NCBI RefSeq assembly: GCF_000421105.1
Contig: NZ_ATWF01000001.1
Location: forward strand, 2,305,407-2,369,406
Reading direction: 5' to 3'
From: Limisalsivibrio acetivorans
Lineage (GTDB): Bacteria > Chrysiogenota > Deferribacteres > Deferribacterales > Geovibrionaceae
Length of the DNA: 64,000 nucleotides
Both the position numbers and the translations under genes were made by a program. Numbering within the stretch: position 1 is the stretch's first letter; the number at the start of each line of letters is the position of its first letter. Of the stretch, positions 37,786-46,121 are shown one piece after another. Under the pieces are notes generated by a model, which was given only the letters and a program-made list of their open reading frames with translations, was not told where the DNA came from and searched no databases.

Positions 37786-38677
37786 GTACACAGCATTCAC
37801 CGGTGTAATCACCGAGATGTTCGGTACCACTTTGGACAGCATGTTTGAGGCTGATGCCGCCGTTTCGCTGAGTGAGGCTTTTGCCGGGGATGCGGATGAG
37901 ATCATGTCCGGATATGAGGAGCAGGTTGTTGTTCTTGCAACCGAGGAAAAATCCGGATTTGATGCAGGAATATTCTTTAAGACAAAGGATATAACCATGA
38001 TGGCCTCCCTTATGCTCATGATGGAGTCCGAGGGGAGCGAAGAGCTTGAGGATGACGACAAGGATGCTGTGAAGGAGCTTTGTTCACAGATGCTTGCCTC
38101 GGTTACCGTTCCGCTGGATGAGAAGCTCGGCACTAAGGTTGCCTTCAAAGTTGACGATGTTATGAAGAACGAGAACTCCGCACTTTTTCAGTCGGAGAGC
38201 TATTTCTGTGCGGATATGAGCCTTACCGTGGGTGAGCGTGAATCAACCATGCGTTTCTTCATGGACGAGGCCCTGCTTGATATGTTCGATTCCGGCGGAG
38301 ATGCTGGTGCTGCGGACGAGCCCGATTTTGGTGAACAGTTCACCTTCCCCGATGACGATGATGACGGCGGAATGCCCGACTTCGGCGGGGGTGGCGGCGA
38401 CTCCATGCCGGGCGGACAGAATATGGATATGCTTTTGGACATCGATGTTCCCGTTAGTGTTAAAATGGGGTCGACCAAGATGTTTCTTAAGGATATACTA
38501 ACATTAGGGTCTGGTAATGTTATCGAACTGGACGAATCCGCCGATGAGGCGGTTGAGCTTGTGGTAAACAATAAAGTCATAGCAAGAGGCGAAGTAGTTA
38601 TTGTCGACGGTTACTTTGGTTTCAGGATCAAGGAAATTGTAAGCAGGGCTGAAAGACTCAAAAAATTAAAAGATTGA
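37760..38677 (+). CDS. fliN: FliN/FliY-type switch protein with CheC-like N-terminal domain
   Basis: 305 residues from ATG 37760 (a GTG six bases earlier is possible). N-terminal ~160 residues look like a CheC/CheX-type domain (KDAVKELCSQMLASVTVP). In the phosphatase motif ExxN the Asn is Ser109 after Glu106, and the partner repeat is not obvious, so phosphatase action is doubtful. An acidic Gly/Asp/Met linker follows (~165-215), then the FliN domain (LDIDVPVSVKMGSTKMFLKDIL to the C-terminus). This is the FliY layout. Overlaps fliM by 26 bases. Confidence 0.88.
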   Translation: MKKNLEASKYTAFTGVITEMFGTTLDSMFEADAAVSLSEAFAGDADEIMSGYEEQVVVLATEEKSGFDAGIFFKTKDITMMASLMLMMESEGSEELEDDDKDAVKELCSQMLASVTVPLDEKLGTKVAFKVDDVMKNENSALFQSESYFCADMSLTVGERESTMRFFMDEALLDMFDSGGDAGAADEPDFGEQFTFPDDDDDGGMPDFGGGGGDSMPGGQNMDMLLDIDVPVSVKMGSTKMFLKDILTLGSGNVIELDESADEAVELVVNNKVIARGEVVIVDGYFGFRIKEIVSRAERLKKLKD

Positions 38678-38703
38678 CATTGAGATAAGATTAGAAATAA
38701 TAT
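38674..38703 (+). promoter_or_regulatory. Candidate sigma-70 promoter for cheY
   Basis: TTGACA overlapping the fliN stop, 18 bases, TAATAT. It would let cheY-cheZ be transcribed apart from the upstream flagellar genes. Confidence 0.5.
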
Positions 38704-38733
38704 TAATATAAGACATCTCAAGCGGAGGATTTC

Positions 38734-39111
38734 ATGGCGTTTGATCACGTGGTAATTACTGTGGACGACTCTTCCACGATGAGGCGGATCATTAAAAATA
38801 CACTCCAGAAGATAGGTTTTTCTAACATACTCGAAGCGGCTAACGGTGTAGAAGCTCTTGACGTCATGGCTAAGAATGATGTTGATGTTGTTGTTACCGA
38901 CTGGAACATGCCCGAGATGGACGGCCTTACTTTTGTGAAAACACTCAGATCCAAGGAAGAATACAAGGAACTCCCTATCCTTATGGTTACCACAGAGGCC
39001 GCAAAGGAAGATATTCTTACTGCCCTTAAGAGCGGTGTTAACAACTATGTAGTTAAACCTTTCACCCCGGATACTCTCAAAGAGAAGATATACAAACTTC
39101 TGGGACTTTGA
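38734..39111 (+). CDS. cheY: Chemotaxis response regulator CheY
   Basis: 125 residues, a lone receiver domain. Asp11/Asp12 bind metal, Asp56 in VVTDWNMPEMDG is the phosphorylation site, Thr in MVTTEA and Lys in YVVKPF complete the site. CheY-P leaves CheA and binds FliM to change rotation. GGAGGATTTC before the ATG; ends 2 bases before cheZ. Confidence 0.96.
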   Translation: MAFDHVVITVDDSSTMRRIIKNTLQKIGFSNILEAANGVEALDVMAKNDVDVVVTDWNMPEMDGLTFVKTLRSKEEYKELPILMVTTEAAKEDILTALKSGVNNYVVKPFTPDTLKEKIYKLLGL

Positions 39112-39113
39112 TT

Positions 39114-39746
39114 ATGGCAGAGTTCAGGGATGTTAACGAGCTTCTTGATATTGCAAGAAGTATCAATGAAGGTAACTACGATGTCGTTGATGTTGATGTA
39201 ACACCCGAGAGCGAACTGTACCATATTGCGGATTATTTCAGCCAGGCTGTCAAAAAACTCAGAACCGTATCAAGTGCTATCGAAGATGCCTATGAGGACC
39301 TCCCCGGCTTCAGTGGAATACTAAACAGCGTTATTGATGAATCAAAGGAAGCATCCGAAAGTGTTCTGGAGTGCGTTGATAAGATTAATTTCAATATTGA
39401 TGATATAAAAGAAAACATTACTTTATTAAGAAAGTACGCCGAAGCGGGCGATTTCAATAAGATGAGTGGAGTTATCGACAGGCTCCGTGATAAAGGGGTT
39501 GCCGGACAGGATGTCAGCTTCGACATCATAGCCTCCCTTGAGTTTCAGGATATTACAAAGCAAAAGATTGATAAGCTTATTAAGATAATATACGACCTTC
39601 AAGAAAGATTGACACACCTTGTGCTGATGCTTGGTATAAAAGAGAAGAAGATAGATGTTGAAACACTGGAGAAGCTTAAAGAGAAGGACGGGGTTGTGGA
39701 AAACCAGAACCTTGTGGACGAGCTTCTCAACGAGTTTGGAGTTTAA
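39114..39746 (+). CDS. cheZ: CheY-P phosphatase CheZ
   Basis: 210 residues, nearly all helix. SLEFQDITKQKIDKLI holds Asp146 and Gln150, the spacing of the catalytic Asp143/Gln147 of E. coli CheZ, and the C-terminus (QNLVDELLNEFGV) is the CheY-binding peptide. Start set at ATG 39114; an upstream in-frame TTG would overlap cheY. It ends the CheY-P signal. Confidence 0.9.
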   Translation: MAEFRDVNELLDIARSINEGNYDVVDVDVTPESELYHIADYFSQAVKKLRTVSSAIEDAYEDLPGFSGILNSVIDESKEASESVLECVDKINFNIDDIKENITLLRKYAEAGDFNKMSGVIDRLRDKGVAGQDVSFDIIASLEFQDITKQKIDKLIKIIYDLQERLTHLVLMLGIKEKKIDVETLEKLKEKDGVVENQNLVDELLNEFGV

Positions 39747-39747
39747 C

Positions 39748-39761
39748 CCCGCATAGGCGGG
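39748..39761 (+). terminator. Short hairpin after cheZ
   Basis: CCCGC, loop ATAG, GCGGG, then CTTTCGTCATTT. A weak terminator or partial attenuator between cheZ and cheA; the T-run is interrupted. A second short stem CCAG-GCT-CTGG with T5 lies about 50 bases on. Confidence 0.4.
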
Positions 39762-39925
39762 CTTTCGTCATTTCCCCCCGGTTGGGCAGATTAGGCGTTT
39801 CCAGGCTCTGGTTTTTGCGGGCTCGGCTCTCTCGCCAGGCCAAGATTGTTTTTTAAAGTATATAAACCGATATTTCTCGGTAAAGCCGCGATAAGCAGCT
39901 GCCTTTTTATGAGAGGAGGTCCCTA

Positions 39926-42085
39926 ATGGACGGCATGAACGATATGCAGGATCTTGTACAGGATTTTATTCTGGAAACAGATGAAATTATAGAGAGCCTT
40001 GATCAGGACTTGGTGGAGCTAGAAGGTAAGAAGAGCGACCTGGATCTTCTGAACAAGATCTTCCGTGCAGCTCATACCATGAAGGGGGCGTCCTCCTTCC
40101 TCGGCTTCGATAAGATGAGCGGTGTAACCCACCACGCAGAAGAGATTCTCAACAAGCTGAGAAAGAATGAAATGCAGATGAACGCCACGATCATGGATAT
40201 CCTCCTTGAATTCGTTGACGTAACTAAGCAGATCCTTGCCGATATCAAAGAGGGCACGGATACTGTGAAGGTAGATTCCATAATGGAGAAGCTTAAGCTT
40301 GCTAACGACGGCAAGTTCGATCAGATAGAAGGGGCAAGAAAGCCCAATGAATCCTCCGAAGAGCCTGCTTCAAAACCCGCCTCCGGCGGTGGAGAGAGCG
40401 GTGGAGCACCTGCACCTGCACGTGGCAAACCCGAAGGTGGTGGGGACGTTTCCCAGGTTAAAAAGGCCGCACTCTCCATTGAGCAGACGATCCGTGTTGA
40501 TGTATCCAGGCTCGATTCACTCATGAACCTTGTGGGTGAGCTTGTTCTCAGCAGAAACCGTATAGGCCAGATCTCCTCCGACCTTGAGAAGAAGTTCGAG
40601 GGTGAGTATCTCATCGAGCAGCTTCTGGAAACCACATCCCAGATAGGCCTTATTACCACAGAGCTTCAGCTTGCCGTTATGAAGACCAGAATGGTACCCA
40701 TCGGTAAGGTATTTAATAAATTCCCCAGAATGGTTCGTGACCTCTCCCGTGAGAAGGGTAAAGAGGTTGAGCTTATAATCACCGGTGAAGAGACGGAGCT
40801 TGACAAATCCGTAGTTGAAGAGATCGGTGACCCACTTATCCACATGATCAGAAACTCCGTTGACCACGGCGTTGAGGATCCTGAAACCAGAAAACGTGCC
40901 GGAAAGCCCGCAAAGGGTGAGGTTCACCTCTCTGCATACCATGAGGGGAACCACATCGTAATCGAGATCAAAGACGATGGAAAGGGTATGGACGCAGAGG
41001 CTCTTAAGGGAAAGGCTATTGAGAAGGGAGTTATAACGCCCGACGAGGCCAAGAATCTTGACGAGGAGGGTGCTTACAATCTTATCTTCAAGCCCGGCTT
41101 CTCCACTGCAGAGAAAATAACGAACATATCAGGCCGTGGCGTTGGTATGGACGTTGTTAAGACAAATATAGAAAAACTCAACGGTATTATTAATATAGAG
41201 TCCGAATACGGGCAGGGCTCCCGCTTCCGTCTTAAGCTGCCTCTCACTCTCGCCATCATACAGGCGCTCCTTGTTGAGGTTAGCGGAGAGATATTTGCAA
41301 TACCCCTCGTTTCCGTTGTGGAGACGGTGCGCATAAACGAAAAGGAGATCCATAACTTCGAAGGAAGGGAGGTTCTCAAGCTTCGTGATTCTGTTCTCAG
41401 CCTGCTCAGGCTCGATGAGATATATGAGCTGGAGGGAACCTACAACGATGATATCTATGTTGTCGTGGTGGGCCTTGCGGAGAAGAGACTCGGCTTCATA
41501 GTGGACAAGCTGGTTGGCCAGGAGGAGATCGTTATCAAATCCCTCGGCGAATATCTCGGCGGAAACGCCGGAATCGCCGGAGCCACAATTATGGGCGATG
41601 GCCGTGTGAGGCTTATTATCGATGTTGCCGGAGTTATAGAGATAGCCGGCAAGATGCCCCGCCGCTCCAGAAAGAAGAAGGCCTCCAAGGCGGAGAAGAA
41701 GTCGGACAAGAGTGTAAACGTTCTCGTTGTGGATGATTCCGCCACGGACAGAAAGATTATGCACAGACTCCTCGATTCCACCGGCTGGGTGGGAGTAACC
41801 GAGGTATCCTCCGGTAAGGATGCGCTGAGGTATCTTGATTCCAACGAGCCCGATATTATCATTACGGACATCATGATGCCCGAGATAGACGGTTATGAGC
41901 TTGCTAGAATGATACGTGAGAAGGGCTTCGATAACCCGATCATCGCAGTATCCGGCAGATCCGAGATAACCGACAGGAAGAAGGTGAGCGCCGCTGGAAT
42001 AAACGCATTCATACTTAAGCCTGTTAACCTCCAGACTCTGCTGGACAAGATTGATGAACTTTATGCCCAGAAGGCTGACAGCTAG
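39926..42085 (+). CDS. cheA: Hybrid chemotaxis kinase CheA with C-terminal receiver
   Basis: 719 residues. HPt domain with His50 in RAAHTMKGASSF, a Gly/Pro linker (~140-180) in place of the P2 CheY/CheB-docking domain, then dimer helices (~185-260), the ATP domain with HMIRNSVDHGVE, DDGKGMD and GRGVGMDVV, and a CheW-like domain. A receiver domain (~595-715) with DSATDRK and TDIMMPEIDG closes the protein. It phosphorylates CheY and CheB. The missing P2 and the fused receiver are unlike E. coli CheA. No cheW or receptor gene is in the window. GAGAGGAGG precedes the ATG. Confidence 0.95.
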   Translation: MDGMNDMQDLVQDFILETDEIIESLDQDLVELEGKKSDLDLLNKIFRAAHTMKGASSFLGFDKMSGVTHHAEEILNKLRKNEMQMNATIMDILLEFVDVTKQILADIKEGTDTVKVDSIMEKLKLANDGKFDQIEGARKPNESSEEPASKPASGGGESGGAPAPARGKPEGGGDVSQVKKAALSIEQTIRVDVSRLDSLMNLVGELVLSRNRIGQISSDLEKKFEGEYLIEQLLETTSQIGLITTELQLAVMKTRMVPIGKVFNKFPRMVRDLSREKGKEVELIITGEETELDKSVVEEIGDPLIHMIRNSVDHGVEDPETRKRAGKPAKGEVHLSAYHEGNHIVIEIKDDGKGMDAEALKGKAIEKGVITPDEAKNLDEEGAYNLIFKPGFSTAEKITNISGRGVGMDVVKTNIEKLNGIINIESEYGQGSRFRLKLPLTLAIIQALLVEVSGEIFAIPLVSVVETVRINEKEIHNFEGREVLKLRDSVLSLLRLDEIYELEGTYNDDIYVVVVGLAEKRLGFIVDKLVGQEEIVIKSLGEYLGGNAGIAGATIMGDGRVRLIIDVAGVIEIAGKMPRRSRKKKASKAEKKSDKSVNVLVVDDSATDRKIMHRLLDSTGWVGVTEVSSGKDALRYLDSNEPDIIITDIMMPEIDGYELARMIREKGFDNPIIAVSGRSEITDRKKVSAAGINAFILKPVNLQTLLDKIDELYAQKADS

Positions 42086-42389
42086 TCTCCTTCTCCTTTT
42101 TCTCATTCTTGTAGCTGGTGAGGTATCGGCCAGGGTATATGTCTACGAGGTGGTAACTGAGAACCGCAGGTTTCAGACAGCCTCCCGCCTCGCCCCCAAG
42201 GCGTTTTTATACTACCACGGCGGAAGGGATATCATACGCTCTCTAACCGTTGTCAGCGCATATAAAGGGGATGATCTAAGTAAGGCTATGGAGGATTTCA
42301 AGCTTGGTGATTCCAATTTTAAGGAACTGGCTCCCCGTAATGCTCCTCCTGCTGCTCCTGGCAGTGATCGTTTCATCTGGTGGCGCTGA
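42063..42389 (+). CDS. Small exported hypothetical protein
   Basis: 108 residues from ATG 42063, which opens a signal peptide (PRRLTASLLLLFLILVAGEVSA). An ATG 9 bases earlier is possible. The mature part (VYVYEVVTENRRFQTASRLAP) has no recognised domain. Overlaps cheA by 23 bases and the OmpA-like gene by about 80, which is long, so the true end may matter; it could also be a leader gene coupling to ompA translation. Confidence 0.55.
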   Translation: MPRRLTASLLLLFLILVAGEVSARVYVYEVVTENRRFQTASRLAPKAFLYYHGGRDIIRSLTVVSAYKGDDLSKAMEDFKLGDSNFKELAPRNAPPAAPGSDRFIWWR

Positions 42390-43053
42390 TGCTGCCCGGG
42401 ATGACGGGCGTAAAACCTATAAGGTTCATGTAACCAAAGATGGGAGCAAGGTTGTAACAGCACTGAAATTCAGGGCGTACAGCACAGAGGACGCCCGCGA
42501 CCAGGCCTCTTTGAACGGTTGGGTCATTCTCAAGGTTGAAGAGGCTGAACCCCCTCCAGGTCCTTTCCTTGATGACAGGTTCAAACTGAACAAACCAGAG
42601 CAGATGCAGGAGAGTAAGGACTCCTCCAATGATATGGAGGGGCTTGAGCCTTTGGCACCGGCAGATAACGGCACCGGCGATACGGTATCTCAGATGCCTG
42701 CAATAGATGAGGATAACCTTACCGAGATTACAACCCTCTATTTCAATATAGGCGAATTCACCGCCGAAATCCCCGCCGAAGTCTCCGCCGAACTTGATAA
42801 GCTCGATGCTGAGAAAGACTACGTTATCCTCGGCCATACAGACAGCCTGGCTGTTATAGGAAATAACGGATACGATACAAACTTCTCTCTATCCCGCCGC
42901 CGTGCGGACTTTCTTAAATCTCTCCTTGTTCAGAGGGGGATCTCGTCCATGAATATCTCAACCATAGGCCTTGGTACCCTCCGCCCCGATGCAGAAAACA
43001 CCCCTGAAGGGCAGAGGCTGAACCGCAGAGCGGAGCTTTATGAACGAAGATAG
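42307..43053 (+). CDS. OmpA-family protein
   Basis: About 248 residues. No ATG gives a full signal peptide; GTG 42307 (or TTG 42304) opens VIPILRNWLPVMLLLLLLAV, while ATG 42340 would cut into it. N-terminal ~50 mature residues (KVHVTKDGSKVVTALKFRAY) are unassigned, a Pro/acid linker follows, and the C-terminal ~110 residues are the OmpA/MotB peptidoglycan-binding domain (TLYFNIGEF, ILGHTDS, NFSLSRRRADFLKSLL, GTLRP, LNRRAEL). It likely tethers the envelope to the wall. Overlaps the next gene by 14 bases. Confidence 0.82.
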   Translation: MIPILRNWLPVMLLLLLLAVIVSSGGADAARDDGRKTYKVHVTKDGSKVVTALKFRAYSTEDARDQASLNGWVILKVEEAEPPPGPFLDDRFKLNKPEQMQESKDSSNDMEGLEPLAPADNGTGDTVSQMPAIDEDNLTEITTLYFNIGEFTAEIPAEVSAELDKLDAEKDYVILGHTDSLAVIGNNGYDTNFSLSRRRADFLKSLLVQRGISSMNISTIGLGTLRPDAENTPEGQRLNRRAELYERR

Positions 43054-44011
43054 AAGCCTGAAATACGAAGACTTTTATAATATCTCCATAAAGAACTTCT
43101 ATGAGATCGTAACGGAGATCATGCACGATTTCCACTTTGCGTTCCACAGAGGCATCCAGGATGAGAACAGGAGAAGGCTGGAGATATGGCGGGCATCAAG
43201 GGATGATACCGATGATGCTCTCGTATGGATAGAGATAGTCAAAGAGGACGAGGCAATCGACAAGTATATCGGAACCGATGTGCTTCGCACCATGAACGAT
43301 GAGAACGTCACCAAGCTCTTCTTCTTTACCAACGGGAGTCTAAGCATTGATGAAAAGGATATTCTGGACGGGCGTGACCACTACATATTCACCCCCACAG
43401 ATATCATGGAGACAGTCTCCGCCCTTGATATGAAGAAGGCCTCCCGCTTTAAAAAGAAGCGTAAGTCAAAGAGTGTTCCCAGCGGCTATATGATGATCAA
43501 GAACTACCTGAAGGGGAAAGAGGAGCGCAAGGCTTCGGTCTTTGTTAAAACAAGCACGATACCCGCCCTTGTGGATAAATATACGGGGATGGTTCGAAAA
43601 ACACTCGATGATATTGATAAAATAGAAGATATCGACAACATTACACCCGACATCAAAGAGCGGTTCAAGAACGTTCAGCACGATTATCTCCCCGAATCCA
43701 TAAAGGTTTCATCCTACAGGTTTATCGATCATTTCTCAGAGGTGCGTGAGCGTCTGTTCTCTGTTATGCAGTATCTTGTTATGTACATCGGCGCAGTCAT
43801 AGAGTTTGAGAGCGAGGATGATATGAAGCGGTTTCGGGATCAGGTCGATGAGGATCTCCGGAGGCTACAGGAACTTAAGGATGATGTAGATGTGTTCAAG
43901 CATGAACAGATGAGCAAATCCCAGACCCTTGCATGGCGTTTGATTGGGATCTCAGTGATAATATCCGGCATTGCCATGGGCGTTCTCCTTTTTTCATTAA
44001 CAAGAAATTGA
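43040..44011 (+). CDS. Tail-anchored protein with possible nuclease-fold N-terminus
   Basis: 323 residues; one membrane helix at the very end (~298-318, LIGISVIISGIAMGVLLFSL), so the bulk is cytoplasmic. The N-terminal part (RRLEIWRA, DALVWIEIVKEDEAIDKYIGTD, VTKLFFFTNGSLS, DHYIFTPTDIMETV) follows the strand order of restriction-endonuclease-like (Mrr-type) domains, but the catalytic D/ExK set is not convincing. The middle is basic and helical. Function unknown; overlaps the OmpA gene. Confidence 0.7.
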   Translation: MNEDRSLKYEDFYNISIKNFYEIVTEIMHDFHFAFHRGIQDENRRRLEIWRASRDDTDDALVWIEIVKEDEAIDKYIGTDVLRTMNDENVTKLFFFTNGSLSIDEKDILDGRDHYIFTPTDIMETVSALDMKKASRFKKKRKSKSVPSGYMMIKNYLKGKEERKASVFVKTSTIPALVDKYTGMVRKTLDDIDKIEDIDNITPDIKERFKNVQHDYLPESIKVSSYRFIDHFSEVRERLFSVMQYLVMYIGAVIEFESEDDMKRFRDQVDEDLRRLQELKDDVDVFKHEQMSKSQTLAWRLIGISVIISGIAMGVLLFSLTRN

Positions 44012-44197
44012 TTATATTTTGTTTATAAAAATGTCCGTAACTTCTAAGAAGTTAAGGATAAAATGTATTTTTTCTTGATTAATATGTTATGCTTGTTTAG
44101 ATTCAGACTACTAAAAAATCACCTGAAATAGTGATGAAACAGGACTTTATTTTTTTATGCATCAGTTTTCAGGTTACGACGGAAGGTTCCGTGCTAT

Positions 44198-45772
44198 ATG
44201 GAGTTTAGCGAAGAGATTCTTAACTACATAAACGAGGTAGTTTTTGTAGTCGATGAAAATTACAGAATACAGTATTGCAGCAATGCAATAAAAACTCTCA
44301 CAGGGAAAAAGCCTGAGAAGCTGGTGGGGAAGAAATGTCACCTGAGCATCTTCAACAGGATGGAGCCCTGCGACAACTGCCAGCTTGAGACTATCAAGAA
44401 GAACAGAATCCCCATTGATATTGAGCATGATACTATAACACACAGGGGCTTCAGAAAACTTCTTTCAGCCCGGTTTCAGCAGCTGGAAAACGGCATGTTC
44501 GCCGAGATTATTGAAGACAGAACCAGCACCAAGAAGCTCATCGATAAACTTACCCACCATACAAAAGAACTCAAGGCCTCCAATGTTATCCTTAATCTCC
44601 GCCGCAAAGAGACAGAGAAGGAACACAAATTTATCATGAACACCGTCAACTCACTCTCAGAAGGAGTTATGGTTGTTAATCCTGATTTCTCTGTAAATAT
44701 TGCTAATACGGGTCTTTTAGAGATGTGCGGCCTTCGAAGCAGTGAGGTAAAGAAGGGTAAATGCTGGGAGATATACGGCTACACCGAGCAGTGTGCCGAA
44801 TGCCCCTACAAGGACAGAACGGTCGCCAAGTCCTTTCGTGAGTCGAACGGAAAGAAGCTTACTGTGGGATTCAACAGGTTCGATCAGTATATAGTTGAAA
44901 GTATAAGAGACACCACGAAAGAGCTTAAGCTCATTGAAGAGATAAAGAGTCAGCAAAAGGTTCTTGAGGAGAAACAGCGGCAGATGTCTCTGCTTAACAA
45001 GGATCTTCTCAGAATGAATGAAAAACTTAAGGATGCCCATAGGATTATCGATGAAGAGCTTACACAGGTGGGGCAGATCCAGTCCAGTCTTCTCCCGGAA
45101 AAGCTACCAGAGATAGAGGGTTACGATTTTGGCTCATACTACATCCCCGCTGAGCACGCAGGGGGGGATTACTACGACTGTATCGAGATGAGCAACGGCT
45201 ACTGGGGACTGGGCGTTGCCGATGTTTCGGGGCACGGCATCCCTGCATCTGTTATAATGGCAATAACAAGGGCGATCATGCGTTCATACACCTATGACAT
45301 CATAGCCTCCTCGGAGGCACTTGCCATGGTGAACGAGATCCTCTGTGACAATATACATACGAACGACTTCGTCACCATGTTCTATCTGGTGCTCGATTCC
45401 GCCACAGGCAAATGCAACTTCGCCAGTGCGGGACACAACCCCCTGCTGGTTTACGATAAGTCCGAGATGCTTGTCCGCAAGATTTCGGCCCAGGGGCTCT
45501 TCCTCGGAGCATTCGATTCTGTGGACTACGAAGAAGGTGAGCTGGAGGTAGATGCGGGTGACATCGTTTTCATGTATACCGACGGCCTCAACGAGGCGAT
45601 GAACCTGCAGAGGGAGCAGTACGGTTACGACAGGCTTATCTCTAAGATTATGATGTTCAGCGAGCTGCCCGTCAGCGAGATGATCAACAACGTCATGGAC
45701 GATGTAAAGAGCTTTACGGAGGGGCATCCCTTCGAGGACGATATAACTTTACTGGCATTTAAAAAACTATAA
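44198..45772 (+). CDS. PAS-PAS-PP2C (SpoIIE/RsbU-type) phosphatase
   Basis: 524 residues, no membrane segment. Two PAS domains (~5-110 and ~145-240), each with a Cys pair (CDNC at 58-61, CAEC at 199-202) that could bind metal or sense redox. A coiled coil (~245-290) leads to the PP2C-type serine phosphatase: AGGDYYD with Asp324, GVADVSGHGIPAS with Asp342, MYTDGLNEA and FEDDITLL. Family role: dephosphorylates STAS anti-anti-sigma proteins; two STAS genes follow directly. 186 bases upstream hold no gene. Confidence 0.92.
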   Translation: MEFSEEILNYINEVVFVVDENYRIQYCSNAIKTLTGKKPEKLVGKKCHLSIFNRMEPCDNCQLETIKKNRIPIDIEHDTITHRGFRKLLSARFQQLENGMFAEIIEDRTSTKKLIDKLTHHTKELKASNVILNLRRKETEKEHKFIMNTVNSLSEGVMVVNPDFSVNIANTGLLEMCGLRSSEVKKGKCWEIYGYTEQCAECPYKDRTVAKSFRESNGKKLTVGFNRFDQYIVESIRDTTKELKLIEEIKSQQKVLEEKQRQMSLLNKDLLRMNEKLKDAHRIIDEELTQVGQIQSSLLPEKLPEIEGYDFGSYYIPAEHAGGDYYDCIEMSNGYWGLGVADVSGHGIPASVIMAITRAIMRSYTYDIIASSEALAMVNEILCDNIHTNDFVTMFYLVLDSATGKCNFASAGHNPLLVYDKSEMLVRKISAQGLFLGAFDSVDYEEGELEVDAGDIVFMYTDGLNEAMNLQREQYGYDRLISKIMMFSELPVSEMINNVMDDVKSFTEGHPFEDDITLLAFKKL

Positions 45773-45791
45773 TTCAGTCAGGAGGCTAAGA

Positions 45792-46112
45792 ATGTTTGAT
45801 ATTCAGGAAAAGAGCGGAAAACAGGTTGTTTATATCAAAGGGGAAGTAAATGCCCAGACCGGAGGGGAGCTTAAGAAGAAGGTTCTCGACATGTTCAACT
45901 CAGCGGATGCTGTGGTTCTCTCCTTCAAAGGCGTTGTTTATATGAACAGCTCCGGTCTTAGGGAGATCATAGATCTGCTTAAGAATGCTAATAAGATGAA
46001 AAAAGAGCTGGCCCTTTGCGAGATGTCCAGCGACATCAGGGAAATGTTCGCCTTCACAGGCCTTGATAAGGTATTCAAAATATACGATACAGAGGCTCAG
46101 GCTCTGGGGTAG
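45792..46112 (+). CDS. STAS-domain anti-sigma factor antagonist
   Basis: 106 residues, single STAS domain. VYMNSSGLREI carries Ser53/Ser54, the phosphorylation site of SpoIIAA/RsbV-type proteins. When dephosphorylated such proteins bind and disable an anti-sigma or related kinase. GGAGGCTAAG precedes the ATG. Likely substrate of the PP2C phosphatase upstream. Confidence 0.9.
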   Translation: MFDIQEKSGKQVVYIKGEVNAQTGGELKKKVLDMFNSADAVVLSFKGVVYMNSSGLREIIDLLKNANKMKKELALCEMSSDIREMFAFTGLDKVFKIYDTEAQALG

Positions 46113-46121
46113 GTTTATGAT

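Noticed and set aside
36979-38148. Long reverse-strand frame (389 codons) opposite fliM and fliN
   Set aside because: Shadow of two certain genes; composition and lack of domain or ribosome site argue against it. The same holds for long frames opposite uvrA (22486-23538) and the amidase gene.
42063-43053. One frameshifted gene made of the small exported protein and the OmpA protein
   Set aside because: Each frame has its own signal peptide, and the two N-terminal parts do not continue one another.
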